Shown piece by piece: positions 45,001-56,460 of a stretch of 64,000 bases of DNA. Below the pieces are notes generated by a model. It ran no database searches. It was not told the origin of the DNA and was given only the letters and a program-made list of their open reading frames with translations. Position numbers and translations under genes: made by a program. The stretch is from the NCBI GenBank assembly GCA_024180945.1, contig JAKSGN010000003.1:3782001-3846000 (forward strand), in the 5' to 3' direction. The DNA is from Macrophomina tecta. Its lineage: Eukaryota; Ascomycota; Dothideomycetes; Botryosphaeriales; Botryosphaeriaceae. Position 1 is the stretch's first letter. Each line of letters starts with the position of its first letter.

Positions 45001-45400
45001 TAGAAAATTAGCCTAAAAAGGCGTTCTTAAGGCTAAGTAGCTAAGAAAATTATATAAAGCTATTAGTCTTAACTTCGAATATATACGAATTATAATATCT
45101 AAATACTACAATAGACGGTACTAGGCGGTACTAAACCTAAAAAAGAGAAATAAAGTATACCTCCTTATAAAAAATATTAAATTAAAGCGACTAAGTGACA
45201 AATTAGATTTTAAGAAAATTAATCTATTTAAAATTATAGAAAAACTAGAAGAAGTTACATATCGACTTAAATTACCTAATATACGGATAAATTCTATCTT
45301 TTACGTAGTAATACTCGAGCTAGCACTAAAAAACGCCACTATTCTAGAAATATAGAAAGAGATTATACTAAAAAACCCTAATACCGAAAAAGACTAGTAC
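39007..45400 (+). mobile_element. Truncated plus-strand chromodomain Gypsy (copy H)
   Basis: A 478-bp 5' LTR (39007-39484, tattacggcatagcc to ctcgttata), then internal DNA colinear with the other copies up to just before the chromodomain, where Gypsy-F begins at 45401. The 3' part and 3' LTR are absent. It serves as the empty site for Fot/pogo copy 1 and for solo LTR-G. Left flank ctagt; no right TSD can be expected. Confidence 0.85.
39485..45400 (+). pseudogene. gag-pol of Gypsy copy H, RIP-damaged, lacking its C terminus
   Basis: gag from about 39600 to 40600, protease about 40750-41100, RT about 42640-43330, then RNase H and integrase to 45390. RT reads FIKLDLRNGYYLVRIK and the catalytic YLDD is intact at 43214-43225 (AYLDDILIFLE). 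Stops are scattered at former Gln and Trp codons. Loss of the chromodomain and 3' LTR makes it non-autonomous regardless of RIP. Confidence 0.8.
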
Positions 45401-46142
45401 TATAAGTAAATAGGCTGGTTATAAGTAGGGAGCCTTTAGAAGAGTCGTATATTCTTAGATACGAATCCTTAGTAGTGTAGGATTTACCCCTTAGTAGCGT
45501 TATATACTGGGGGCCCGTGCGTAGCACGTGATAAGCACGTGAAACGCACGGTATAAGTACCCTAAGGGTATACCAGGGCCTATTATTCTAACACTATCCC
45601 CCCCTCTAGTAGGAATCGCCCCGATTCCTATTAGAAGGTATTATATTGGTGCCTCATTAAAAAACCTTTAGTAAGGAAAAAGAGTACACCTAATTACTAT
45701 ATAGGACGTAGTATTATACATTAGCTATAGGCGTTACGTAGTAAGGTAAATTAGCCTTATTACGTAGCCGTTACTACGAACAATAAATAAAGAACAATAA
45801 ATTAATAGAAAAATAAGGAAATATATCGCTAAGCGGTTATTAACAATACTAGCGGCATGCCATACACACAAAAAACGTAGGTAATAGTGCGTTAGCGCGG
45901 TTTTTTCTTTATTATTAGGTATTATTACTATTAAGGACAATAGAAGTTGGCCTTATACGATAATACTAGCGAATACACTAATTAGTAACTCACGCGTGCT
46001 AATAATACTCATAGGGCACGAGGTCGTTTTTTTCGATAGCTTTAATAGATATAATAACTCCCCGTACTTTCCTAGATTTTCGTAGTTTAGATCTAGCTTC
46101 TCTTCTTTAACTAAAACGTCTCTAACTAATATTAACCCTTTT

Positions 46143-46835
46143 TATTACTCCTTCCTCCTAAATAACTATTACTATGCAGACCCCTTTCGGCTTCGTTTAC
46201 TCGGGTTACTCCTACGATAAGCTTCTGCAGACGCCTATTACGGGTAATATAGTAAAGCTTTTCCCTTATCTTTAGCCGTAGCCTAGTTTAGTAGTAGTAT
46301 ACTATATGCGTTGCGTGCGCTACTAGGGCACGATGCGCCACCGCGAGGGTAAAGTATAGGTTAATTTTACGCCTACGGAGCTTCTTGGGGGGCTTCGCCA
46401 AATCTGCTTTAAGGATCTACCCCATGCCAAGTATAATTAGTATGCGAAGAGTGGTTATAAATATACTCCGGTAAGTATACTTTTTCTCTACTTTTCTTAT
46501 ACTTTCTATATACTTTTATGCTGCTTGTGCTCGTTACTAATAATAAAATTTATTTTTAGGTTCCCCCTTAATTCCGCCGTGCTGCTAATTTACTATCGTT
46601 CTATTACGATAGCTTCGATGGCGCTCCCGATAAGAAGGTGCTAGAGTTTATAAAAGAGAACGTGCTTACGCTATATAAGTACGCCGATACGTTAGGAGAG
46701 GCGGTATCGGCATATAAAAAGTAAAAGGCGAAGAAGATTATAGCTACTAGCGGCCGTAGTAACTAGTAGTATACGCGCAATATATCGCGCTCGGAGAATT
46801 AGCAGCGTTATTAGGCTAGACTAGGTAGGGTTAGC
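46143..46835 (+). pseudogene. Antisense intron-containing gene of Gypsy-F, unknown function
   Basis: On the strand opposite pol, a frame starts at about 46174 (MQTPFGFVYSGYSYDKLLQT), passes a Cys-containing YYMRCVRY motif and continues to YAKSGYKYTP. A well-formed fungal intron follows at about 46471-46559 (GTAAGT, branch TACTAAT, TTTTTAG). Exon 2 reads on in frame: FRRAANLLSFYYDSFDGAPD, KKVLEFIKENVLTLYKYADT and further to about 46835. Stops lie only at likely former Gln codons, as RIP gives. I do not recognise the protein. It occupies the same place as the antisense Cys-rich gene of family A but shows no evident similarity to it. Confidence 0.55.
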
Positions 46836-46999
46836 TTAATAAAGCCAACCAATAAAGTAGTAGACGAGGAGTTTAAGAATAAGTACTTTACGAGAATATC
46901 TAATACGGATAAGAGATAGTTTTAGTATAACTTAAATATAAAGTAGATACTCCTTTAGGGCCCTTCTTTATAAATTAAATATTTTCTCTAATGTTTCTT

Positions 47000-49900
47000 C
47001 TTATTCTTTAATCCTAGGGGGCGCCCTCGCCGTGGCTTACTTATAGCCTGCGTTCCGCCTACGTTTCGCTTACGTTTTAGCTAGGCGTCCTAGAAAATAG
47101 AATTTCCTTTAAGATAATTCTATAGAAGCTCTTTATAATTATCTAGCTCCTCTTCCTACTTCCACTCGTTGTATTTATAGGGCCAGCCGAGCTATTTAAG
47201 TAGGTATTACCTTAGTAGCCCTTCTTTATAGGCTACTATAGCTTCGACTTTCTAGTATCCACTATTATTAATTTCTTCGACTAGTAGCGGTTAGAACCCT
47301 AGCCTTACCGTATAAGCTTCTAGTAATGCAACATTAAAAATAGTATACAGCCGGAATATAGATTATAGTAGGTCTAAGCGGTAGGCCTAGAAGCTAATCT
47401 TCTCTAGAATCTAGAATAGCCCTAGGTAACGGTTATCGAGTTTCTTATAAGGCCGTTTAGTTTTAATATTTCTTACTAAGAGAAGGACTAGTTATCTAAT
47501 ATTAAAATATATTTCGGTTCGGTTTCGGTTATAATATTTCGTTTAGAGCTCCTAGAAGTATCCGAGGAATTTCGCCGCCGATTTTTATACTTTCTGTATA
47601 CTTTCCGCGTGCTTTTTAGCTACTTCGGCCGATTCGGTTAGGGGATTCCTGTTAAGGTTGTTCTAAACCCTATCCTAGGAGTTAGGTTCCACCCCCGCAT
47701 CTAGTTAAACTAGTACGAAGCCTATAGAAGAGTAGATTTTCTAGTTATAGGCGTATAAAGCCCACTAGAGAAGCTTTACCTAGTCTAACTAGTTTTAGAA
47801 GGTATAATAGCGTAGATACGCCTCTAACTCCTAATTTTGCCTCTCCGTTTAGCCGTTTATCTACGGGTGAAAGGAGGTACTTAGTCTATACTTAATCCTA
47901 AGATTATAGTATAATTCGCTCTAGAACTAGCTCGTGAATGTTAAGCCCCTATCCGAGACTAGGCTATTAGGCGGCCTAAATTATACGAAGACGTTGTTTA
48001 CGATAAGATCCGCAAGTATTACCCTATTAATCGTCTTCCTAACTAGTAGATAACGTATATATTTAGTAAAACGGTTAATAAGTATAAGAACTACGTTATA
48101 TACTCAACCGTCTCGCCCTACGGATTTTAGTAAGTCCGTAATAAAATTAAGGAAGTAGTGCCTATAGGGTTAAGCGGCTACTAGTAGTAGCTATAATAAC
48201 CTATACGGCTTATACCGGCAAGCCTTATTACGTTAATAGGTATCGTAGCTTTATATATATTCCCTAACGTCCGCGGTAATGCCTTTCTAGTAGTACTTCC
48301 TAGAAAGCACCTCCTAGGTGCGGCGAATACCGTAATAGCCACCACTCGGATCGTTATAATTCCTAAGTAAGATTTCCTCGCGTAGCGAAGTATACTTTAG
48401 TACGTATACCCGCCCTTTATAGCGTAGGAGTCCTTGCTCGTCGATTATATACTAATCGCACGCTAAAAGCACCCTTTTCGCAAGCTATTTTTATACGTCT
48501 ACGCAGAAGACGTTCCTTCGTTACTCGGTATAAATAAAATTAACTAACGATTTAGGAGTAGCTTCGAACGCTATTTCAGTTATAGCGGCTACTATTACTA
48601 TAGACCGAGGTACGAAGCTTTATACTAAGCTCGTACTAGCCCCCTCGTAGTAAGTATATACCAGAGGTACCAGGCCCTTATAAGCGAACTCGTCGTGCTC
48701 CTTATAAGTAACGGAATAGACTAAGGCGGTTCGGTAATTACTACCGCCGTTTATACGTAGGTTTTCCTCGTGCTCTTAGCCGGGGTCCTTAGTAGTGCGT
48801 AGGGGTTCTCCTAACCCCTAAATCTAGAGTTTGCGTTATAGTATAAGTAATATAGTATTAAGGTAGGTGCGCTTATTACCCTCCTTAAAGCTAAGGACGT
48901 AGTCTAGACGCCTTAAAAGGGCGTCCGCTAAATTAGACTTACCCAGCTTATATTCGATATTAAAATCGAATTTAGCTAAGACTTTAGCGTACCGAGCCTA
49001 TTAAGCCGTAAAGCTCTTAGTCGTTATAAAATAACGTAGGTTATTATAATTAGATAATACCCGCACCGGCGTCTATACGTGTGCTAGGTAAGGCCTCTAA
49101 TACTTAAAGTACTACACGATCGCATGGAGTTTCTTATCGTAGGTATCGTACCGTATTTTAGTACTAGCGAACTTATGGCTAAAATATGCAACGGGGTGCT
49201 AATAGCGCTAGTTATCCTCTCTATCTAGCGGTTAGAGAAGGATGCCGCCGTAGATATAGTCCGATACGTCGGTAATTAGTATAACTAGAAGATTTAGATC
49301 ATAGTGCCGCAGTATAGAAGCCTACGTAAAGTATACTTTTAGCCTACTAAACGCCTACTTTACCCCTACGGGCTATTTCTAGGGCTTATATTATTTAGTT
49401 AGCCCCTTTTTTAGCGCTCGTTTGGCTTCTAGATTAGGATCTGAGGCTGCTTCTTTTAGCAAGCTAGTTAGTGGTTAAACTACCGTAGAGTAATTCTATA
49501 TAAAGCACCTATAGAAGTTGGTAAAGCCTAGGAAAACCTAAATATTACGGTAGCTTTACGGCTCCGGCTAGTCCTTAATGGCTTCGACTCTTACGGGGTC
49601 CATAACAACCCCCTAGGGGGTAACGATAAAGCCTAGAAACTCGACGTGCTTTATATAAAAGCTATATTTAGACAGTTTTGCGTAGAGGTTCTAATTACGT
49701 AATCTTTAGAGAATACGTTTAACGTGCTCGACGTGCTAAGACTTATCCGCTAAGTATATAAGTATATTATCTAAGTACACTACGTAAATCGTGTCTACTA
49801 GGCCTCCTAGGGCTCGGTGGATATACGACTAAAAGGTTACGGGTGCGTTAGTTAAGCTAAATAGCATAACTAGGTACTCGTAATGCCCATAACGCGTCTT

Positions 49901-50956
49901 AAATACTGTTTTCCACTTATTACCTTCCTTTATACGGATTCGGTAATAAGTATCGCGTAGGTCTAGTTTAGTAAAGATCTTTACGGTGCTTAGGCGGTCC
50001 AGTAGCTCGCCCACCAGTGGTATAGAATAGCTATTTTTAATTATAACCTTATTTAGGCCCCTATAATCCACGTATAACCGTATAGTGCCATCTGCCTTAG
50101 GGGTAAAGAGAATAGGCGCGCTCGTAGGCGACTTACTATATCTAATCCACCCCCGTTCCAAGGCCTTATTAATGTATTCCCTAAGGATCCGTAGTTCGGA
50201 TTAGGAGAGTCTATATAGGGGCATTAACGGTGGCTTAGAACCTACAACGAGATTAATAGTATAATTAAACTTAGTATATTACGGTAGCTTAGTAGCTTAT
50301 TCGTCTAAAAATACGTCTAAGTACTCTCTATAAGTATCCAGAATCTCGTCGCGAACCTTCTTAGCCACCTTGGCTAGTAGTGCGTTTACTAAACCGGCGA
50401 GTTCTTTATGCGGTTCGCATGCTCTTTAGATGCGGGAGTGCAGCCCCCGTAGGTAAAAGAGAGTTTAGTTAGGTGGGAGTCCTTTCGGATTTCGGTTACC
50501 CCCGCCCTGCTTCTCGCGTGCGTTTAGTATACTTTCCGCCCGCGAGAGGGCTGCGAAAGAGTCGAAGTTATTTTTTTAACTTTCTAGGTTACCCGTAGGC
50601 GAGAGCTAGTAGTCGGACGGCTAGAGGAAGTAAATAGGCTCCCCTAGTTCTAAGTCCTAGAATAATTTAGTGGCGCTTACTAGATATATACGCTCTAGCG
50701 AGTTTATACTCTAGTAAAACGTTTCTCTTCTAAAATCGATAACCGGCCCGGTAGCCCCGAGCTAGGGTATGCCGAGTATACTATCGTAGCCCGTAAACGA
50801 GCTACTCTAGTAAGGTTAGGGTTCGGTAGTACGCGTAGCGCCCCCCGAGTCGCACGTAGTAACCCCTATATAATAAGAGTCGTGCAACGTAACGGTAGTG
50901 TTATTAAGAAGGCGGGTAGACGGCCTAGCACTAGCTTATATATTTTATAAGGTAAG
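47000..50956 (-). pseudogene. pol of Gypsy-F (RT, RNase H, integrase), lightly RIPed
   Basis: A stop-free 110-codon piece at 49829-50161 carries classical RT motifs: FTPKADGTIRLYVDYRGLNK, IFTKLDLRDTYYRIRI and TRYGHYEYLVMLFSLTNAP. The catalytic box lies just downstream at 49766-49777 and reads YLDN, where YLDD is expected; GAT to AAT is a RIP-type change. The rest of pol toward 47000 is broken by TAG/TAA. No single motif in the integrase part is clean enough to number. Confidence 0.8.
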
Positions 50957-51392
50957 TGTTACGGCGCAGCCTCCACAGTATAGGGAATAAGGAAGGAAAG
51001 GACGTTCTGCGGGGAACTCCAAAGAAAAGAGGGGATCACGTGGCTCAGCACGTGAGTACCCAAGGACGGACCCACCGAGCCCTTACGAGCCGGGCTCACA
51101 ACGGCTCACCTCGAGCCCTCTGGAGCTGGGCTCGCAACAGCACCACTAGATTGTATACACTTTCCTACTTGTATATAAACCACACTCCTTAGATAGCTTT
51201 GACCTTCGTGGTCAACTTCCATAACAATTCAGCACATTGTTAGTAACACGGCCTTCGCACGCAGTGCTCAGTCTCATCACGTGTTCGACTTGCTCTCACC
51301 CTCTTCTTGTACCCACTCAAGGAAAACCCCCTCGACAGGTTTTCTCCCTCTTTGGTGTTCGGATCCTTAGAGGCAGAGGCCCGCTCGTTACA
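50957..51392 (+). mobile_element. Solo LTR of family A, nearly un-RIPed (436 bp)
   Basis: TGTTACGGCGCAGCC to CCCGCTCGTTACA with perfect TSD GTAAG (50952-50956 and 51393-51397). It keeps its CA and TG steps and a TATA-like tatataaacc near 51174, so it is the best available consensus for the LTRs of this family, whose other copies here are mutated. Two short open frames in it are not genes. Confidence 0.93.
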
Positions 51393-51397
51393 GTAAG

Positions 51398-52817
51398 TCG
51401 CTCTACGTATTTAAGGGACACGAGGTTTAGATCGCAACTATAATCTATTAATGCTCGAATTTTAGTAGGACCGGATAGGGTTTTTATCGAAGCGATAATT
51501 TCTATACGTTTTAAACTACCTCCCGTTTAAGGCCCTAACCGTAAGGAGGAGAGGGAAGCGATTAGGGCTTTTCTTTTTCTAAGCCTTACTTACCTTTATA
51601 GTTCGCCTAGTTGGCGTGGCCTTTGGCCTGCTTTTCGCCTACGTTCGGAGTACTAGACCTATGCGAATCGCCTGCGTTCTTTAGGAAAGCTAAAGCTTCG
51701 GACCTTTAGTCTTCTTTAGCCTTCTTACTATTCCTAAAACCCTTATAGGGACCGTTGCATCCTAGGCCAGGGGTGGTAAAAGAGCGCTTGGTTCCCTACG
51801 ACTACTACCCGTCCTCGCCCTTTTTATAGGGCCTCGTTGCCTCTAGCGTTTACTTAACGCATTGGATTTTAGCTACTAAATCCTCTTCTACCTGCACCCT
51901 AGTAAGGAAGGACTAGCGCACGAGCTCCGTACGTATAAATAGTAGAAGCCGAGAGTAAATCTAATTAATACGGTAATCTACGTTCTAAATTCGATACGTG
52001 AATTTATCCTCGTACGTCTTTATTTAGGCGTAGAATTCTATAAACTTCTAGCCCTTCTTTATTACCGTAGTATAATAACTAACAGCGTTGTTAAGGCGGT
52101 GGACGATAGAATTACGAATATAATCCTATACTAACGTCTTAAACTTCTACTAGAGTAGTACTGGTTTCTCCTAGTTTATTAGACGTCTTTGGACGTGCTA
52201 GGAGAGGGTCTTATATTTAGATAGCCCTTTAGTAGCCTAGAGGGTCCTCCTAAGGCAGTTCTTATCCGCCCGGTATATGCCGAAACGTGTCTCCACCGTA
52301 TTCGTTTATAAGTCGTATGAGCCCTAAGTAAGGCGTTTAAGTTTTAGAGGTGGGTTTCTTACGAGAAGATCGAGTCGCTTTTCGCTATCGTCTACCCTAC
52401 TTTTCGTATACGTTTCGCCTGCGTTCGGCGTGGGAATAGTAGGTAGTTCGCTGTTAAGGGCCGCTTGTAGCTATTATAGAACCTTAACGCGGTTAAGGCG
52501 TTCTAGGAGCTTGGCTTTCAATATACCTTCCGTAGGTGCGCTACGTAAGCGTTATAGTTCGTTGATAGCTATAGACACCCCTAGTTCGGCCGCGTCACCT
52601 ATTGGGCGTTTAGCGCCCTAGGCGCTCCTATCGACGATTAGCGTTTAATAGCCTTCGGGGGTTAATAAGCCTGTTTCTATTCATTCGCCTCGAGTATTCG
52701 AACGGCTTTATTAGCCCCTTATTCCTATTATCGTGAAATCATTCTTTTCGTCGAAATCGTTATATATAGCCCTTTAAGGCCGGCTGCTTTTCCGAAAGAA
52801 ATTAAGAAGGATTCGAT
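51398..52817 (-). pseudogene. gag region of Gypsy-F
   Basis: Read on the minus strand from the 5' LTR at 52818 toward 51398, the sequence is expected to hold gag by position. It keeps moderate GC, but all frames carry TAG/TAA. Pro/Arg-rich pieces and a GC-rich section near 52430-52620 are visible, without a motif I can name. Confidence 0.45.
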
Positions 52818-53010
52818 TATAAACAAATAGGCTAGTTATAAGCAGGAAGCCTTTAGAAGAGTCGTATATTCTTAGGTACGAATTCTTAGTAGTGCAGGAT
52901 TCACCCCTTAGTGGCGTTATATACTAGGGGCCCGTGCGTAGCACGTAATAAGCATGTAGAATGCACGGTATAAGCACCCTAAGGGTATGCCAGGGCCTAT
53001 TATTCTAACA

Positions 53011-53244
53011 TCTATAATCTAGTATTAATTCTATTAATCTATTTCTATAGAGGATAGATTATAGAAATTAAAGAGGTTTAATCTATTTAATCTATATTTA
53101 CCTAGGCGAGAGTATATAGATTAATACTTAACGTTACGTAATTTACGTAACTCTTTCTATAGATCTTTCTACGGCGCGTATCTACGCCCTACTTTATTTC
53201 CTTATTCCGCCTATTTCCTACCCTATAAAGGCTGTGCCGTAATA
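53011..53244 (-). repeat. Truncated family A LTR (U3 subtype 3)
   Basis: It matches the U3 half of the LTRs at 26590-26823 and 35710-35946 (aatctatttctatagaggat, tacctaggcgagag) and ends gccgtaata. The R-U5 half is missing at the Gypsy-F border. Confidence 0.8.
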
Positions 53245-53895
53245 GCTAAATACACGTAATTAATCTAATAGTATCTTTAATTATATTTAATTTTTAGGGT
53301 TAGTATAATATTTATAGAAATTATTATCTATTATAAGTATTTAGCTTTTTCTAGTATTAGTTATTTCTATAGTTAGAGAATAAAAGGTACCTTCTAGGCC
53401 GTATCCTCTTAATACTATTCTACTTCTTCTCTTTACTAATAAAGAAATTGCCAATACTTATTTTTTAATAAATAGTAATAAGCTACGAAGTCGATTTTTA
53501 AATATTATAGTATAATTTTTATTACCTAATTCTATATTATATATATTTATTAAATGCTATAATCTTAGAGAGAGTACTAAGACTATCTAAATAACTTAAA
53601 AATCTCTACTTAGTTAACCTAATAGTTAATGCGTCCCGAGCTCTATAAAGCTATCTTATACTTATCTACGGTAGTATTCGCTCGCGCTTTTTTCTTATAA
53701 AAATATATTAAGCTGGCTCTTATTATTGCTACACGCAACTATAGTATTTATAATAGTTATATATATCTTTTAGGGCGGGAGTAAATAGTATAAATAGAAA
53801 TACTAAATTTTTAAATAATTTATTAGATATACTCGTAAATTCTTATTACTATACCCGCTAAGGATCTCTAGGAGGCCTACTTTATAGAATTCTAT
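53245..53895. other. AT-rich, RIPed stretch, nothing recognised
   Basis: 650 bp with no open frame, no LTR match and no motif I can name. On the minus strand a weakly protein-like run of Tyr/Ile/Lys/Ser-rich text appears, which may be a relic of coding DNA. Confidence 0.4.
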
Positions 53896-54342
53896 TATAA
53901 TAAGCGGGCCTCTACCTTTAAGAATCTAAATACTAAAGAGAAAGAAAATCTATTAAAGAGGTTTTTCTTAAGTAGGTATAAGAAAAGAGTAAGAATAAGT
54001 TAAATATATAATAAAACTAAGTATTATATATAAAGGCCGTATTATTAATAGAGTCTAAATTCTATTATTAGAGTTAACTACGAAGGTTAAACCTATCTAA
54101 GAAGTATAGTATATATATAAGTAAAAAATATATATAATCTATATACTTAGTAAAGGTATTATACTTAGTAACTAATCGCGATTATTCTACTAAGTAGTTA
54201 GGTTAACCTACTTAATTTCTAGGCGAGTGGGTCTAACTAATCGTAGGAGTTACGTAATTTCTAACCTAAATCTCTTTAGTTTTACTTATCTTTGGTGGGG
54301 CTATTTCTATCTTTATTACCCTATGCCGGCTGCGCCGTAACA
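53896..54342 (-). mobile_element. Solo LTR, family A, U3 subtype 2
   Basis: 447 bp, tataataagcgggcc to ggctgcgccgtaaca. Flanks tctat (53891-53895) and cctac (54343-54347) are equal if two C-to-T changes are allowed, consistent with a RIPed TSD. Its U3 matches the 5' LTR at 2565-3010 in inverted orientation. Confidence 0.75.
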
Positions 54343-54599
54343 CCTACACTATTATATTTAATTAAAGATATAGGAACTTATTTTAATTTTTAGAGACACC
54401 TCTAAGGCTTATATAAGTACTTTAAATAATCGTATAGCTAAGACCTAAGTACGATAGCGTGTTATAATAGTAAGTTAAGAGTAGGCAAATACAATAACTT
54501 AGATTAGAACCTAAGTATAACTATAGTATAAGAAAAAAAAAAAGACTAAAGATATTAGAAAAGGGTTCGAACGAATAGTTAGTAAGCCTTCGCTTAAAA

Positions 54600-55690
54600 G
54601 AGTAAATAAAGTAGAAAAGTTTAGTAGCCCCGTAGCACGATAAAAGCCGATATCTATAGTAATATAGTTAAAACCCCCGTAAAGCTTACTTTAAGACCTA
54701 CTAACTTATTCTTATTCTGCTAGCCTCGTAGAGTCTCTAGGAACTTATCTACTCCGCCTCTATATAGATTATTCTTACTCGTAATATCGCTTACTTATCC
54801 TTCGTCGCTATAATATCCTAGCGCGCAGATTATAAGGTATTTAGATCGATCTTTCTAAAATCGAACAACTTCCTTAACCTATTTTTCTTCCGCCTTAGCT
54901 ATGGCCTCTAGACGGTCAATTTAATCTTTTTTATACTTTAAAATTAAGTAAATAAGATGACTTAACTAATCTTCCATACTATAATAGTAATTCGGAACGA
55001 TACTAGTCTACGCGGAGCTAATTAAGAAGTAATTAGAAAAGCCGTATACAGACCACCTATAAAAAGTAACTAGGCCGTCCCTCCACCTATACGAGATCGA
55101 GAGGCCGTTGGTGCTAAAGATTTTCGAATAATAGCGAACATCCTAGTCAGTGGCGTATTCGAATCCGGTAGCGTAAATAATATAATTAAGCTCGTATTCG
55201 ATATTATTAGCTTTAACGCCGCGCTCTATAATGCAGTCGACCCCTTTTCCCTAAGTATCTACCAGTATAACGTTTAGTCGGTTAAAGGTAGAAAGATAGC
55301 GTAAAAGCATAGCCGCTTATAATATTAGTTATAGTAAGGTTTTAAGGCTTCGGCAGTCTTTAGATTCTTTATACTATCCTCGACGCGTCTACGGATTAAC
55401 TCTATTTTCTTAAAATTGGTAAACTAGAGTAGTCTTACGGTTTGCTCGGTATTCGGGTTACTGCTAACCTTGCTTTAGCCGAACTATTTATTTAAAGATA
55501 CTATAGTCTTCGTCCAGCCGTTAGCAACTAAATCTTTATTAACCTTAGCGCTACTAACGATAGTAGTGAAATTATTTATTCTCTCTTTTTGCTAGCTAGG
55601 TTTCTATAACTTAAACTATTTCGTATCCGTGGGCTTGTTCTCTCGGACGTCGATAGAAGATAGGGTACGTTAAAAAATAAAGAGTTCTAT
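54600..55690 (-). pseudogene. Baeyer-Villiger-type flavin monooxygenase, RIP-destroyed, C-terminal two thirds
   Basis: The minus strand reads, in order, RTLSSIDVRENKPTDTK (QRTPSS(V/I)DVR in the family), RINNFTTIVSSAKVNKDLVA, NGWTK, a segment ending EALKPYYNQYYKRL, GKGVDCIIERGVKANNIEYE, LNYIIYATGFEYATD and IFSTNGLSISYRWRDGLVTF, then NYFLISSA. The ATGFE motif and the LKPYYNQ...(F/L)...VTLVD-like order are typical of FAD/NADPH-dependent Baeyer-Villiger monooxygenases, which insert oxygen next to a ketone and often belong to secondary metabolism. Stops are TAG/TAA at expected Gln/Trp positions. The FAD-binding N terminus is not recognisable. This is the only non-transposon metabolic gene relic in the block. 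Confidence 0.75.
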
Positions 55691-56460
55691 TAGAATATTA
55701 CGTGTATATACAATAAACTTTAGCTTAGTCACAGAAGAGGACGGATAAGAGAACTTCCCCTAAGTGTACCTCTTAGTCCTTATACTACTTATTTTTAATT
55801 AATAGTATTACTACTAAATTTAATAGTTATAAGCCTAGATATACGTTTAATACCTTCTACTATCTAAAGTATTATCTATAACTATCTTTTAGTCATTCTA
55901 AGACATCTAGTCGATATTTAAAGCGGCTTAAGTATATAGTACTACTAGTAGTATATAACCTTAACCGTTATTAGCTAACTAAAGGCATATACTACTATAT
56001 AATAATAGCTAATAATAGCTAACCGTACCTATTATAGCGTAGCTATATATAAGTAAGCTATAGCTACTAGTATTACTACATTTCTAAGCGATTAGTCGAT
56101 CTATTAGTCCGTTTTATATATATAACTAAAGAACTAATCTAGTAAATAATATATTAAAATTAATAACTATAATATTTTTAAAGCTAGTTATTATTCTAAA
56201 AGACTCTTAAGACTAGGATATCTAGTTTAATCTTATCTAATTACGCGTATAACGCGCTAATATATTTAAATATATTAATTCGAGTGTTGAACTTAGTGGA
56301 AAAATTAATAAGATTCTCGGTAATAGATAGAAATAAGAAGGGATACCCTCTTATATCCGTACTACTAACGCTAGCTATACTACTAAGACACTTATAAAGC
56401 TAACTAGTATAGTTATAATGCTCGTAAAACCGCTATTCCAACATCGAGTAAGCCGGAACA
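55691..56460. other. RIPed non-coding stretch beside the monooxygenase relic
   Basis: 55691-55800 may still hold the degraded Rossmann part of the monooxygenase. From about 55800 on I see only AT-rich sequence with short runs such as aataatagctaataatagct and no frame, LTR or motif. Confidence 0.35.

Larger units (their letters stand above)
45401..53010 (-). mobile_element. Second Gypsy family (Gypsy-F), minus strand, with nested solo LTR
   Basis: Short 193-bp LTRs (45401-45593 and 52818-53010) differ only by transitions. On the minus strand they run TGTTAGAATAATAGG to CCTATTT..TTATA. A polypurine tract (agagggggggatag) abuts the left LTR at 45594-45607. Minus-strand coding: gag about 51400-52800 and pol about 47000-50950 with recognisable RT. 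A plus-strand intron-containing gene sits between pol and the 3' LTR. Net length about 7.17 kb. RIP is weaker than in family A. Flanks agtac and tctat do not form a TSD, and the two sides are different elements, so rearrangement has occurred here. Confidence 0.8.

Noticed and set aside
45734..45940. 68-codon minus-strand hydrophobic frame
   Set aside because: Lies in the AT-rich space between the polypurine tract and antisense gene of Gypsy-F. Hydrophobic text is expected by chance from such composition.
50956..51443. Two short plus-strand frames
   Set aside because: Both fall inside, or run just past, the solo LTR at 50957-51392.
53245..53895. Helitron or helicase relic
   Set aside because: Some minus-strand text looked protein-like, but I found no motif to support any family.
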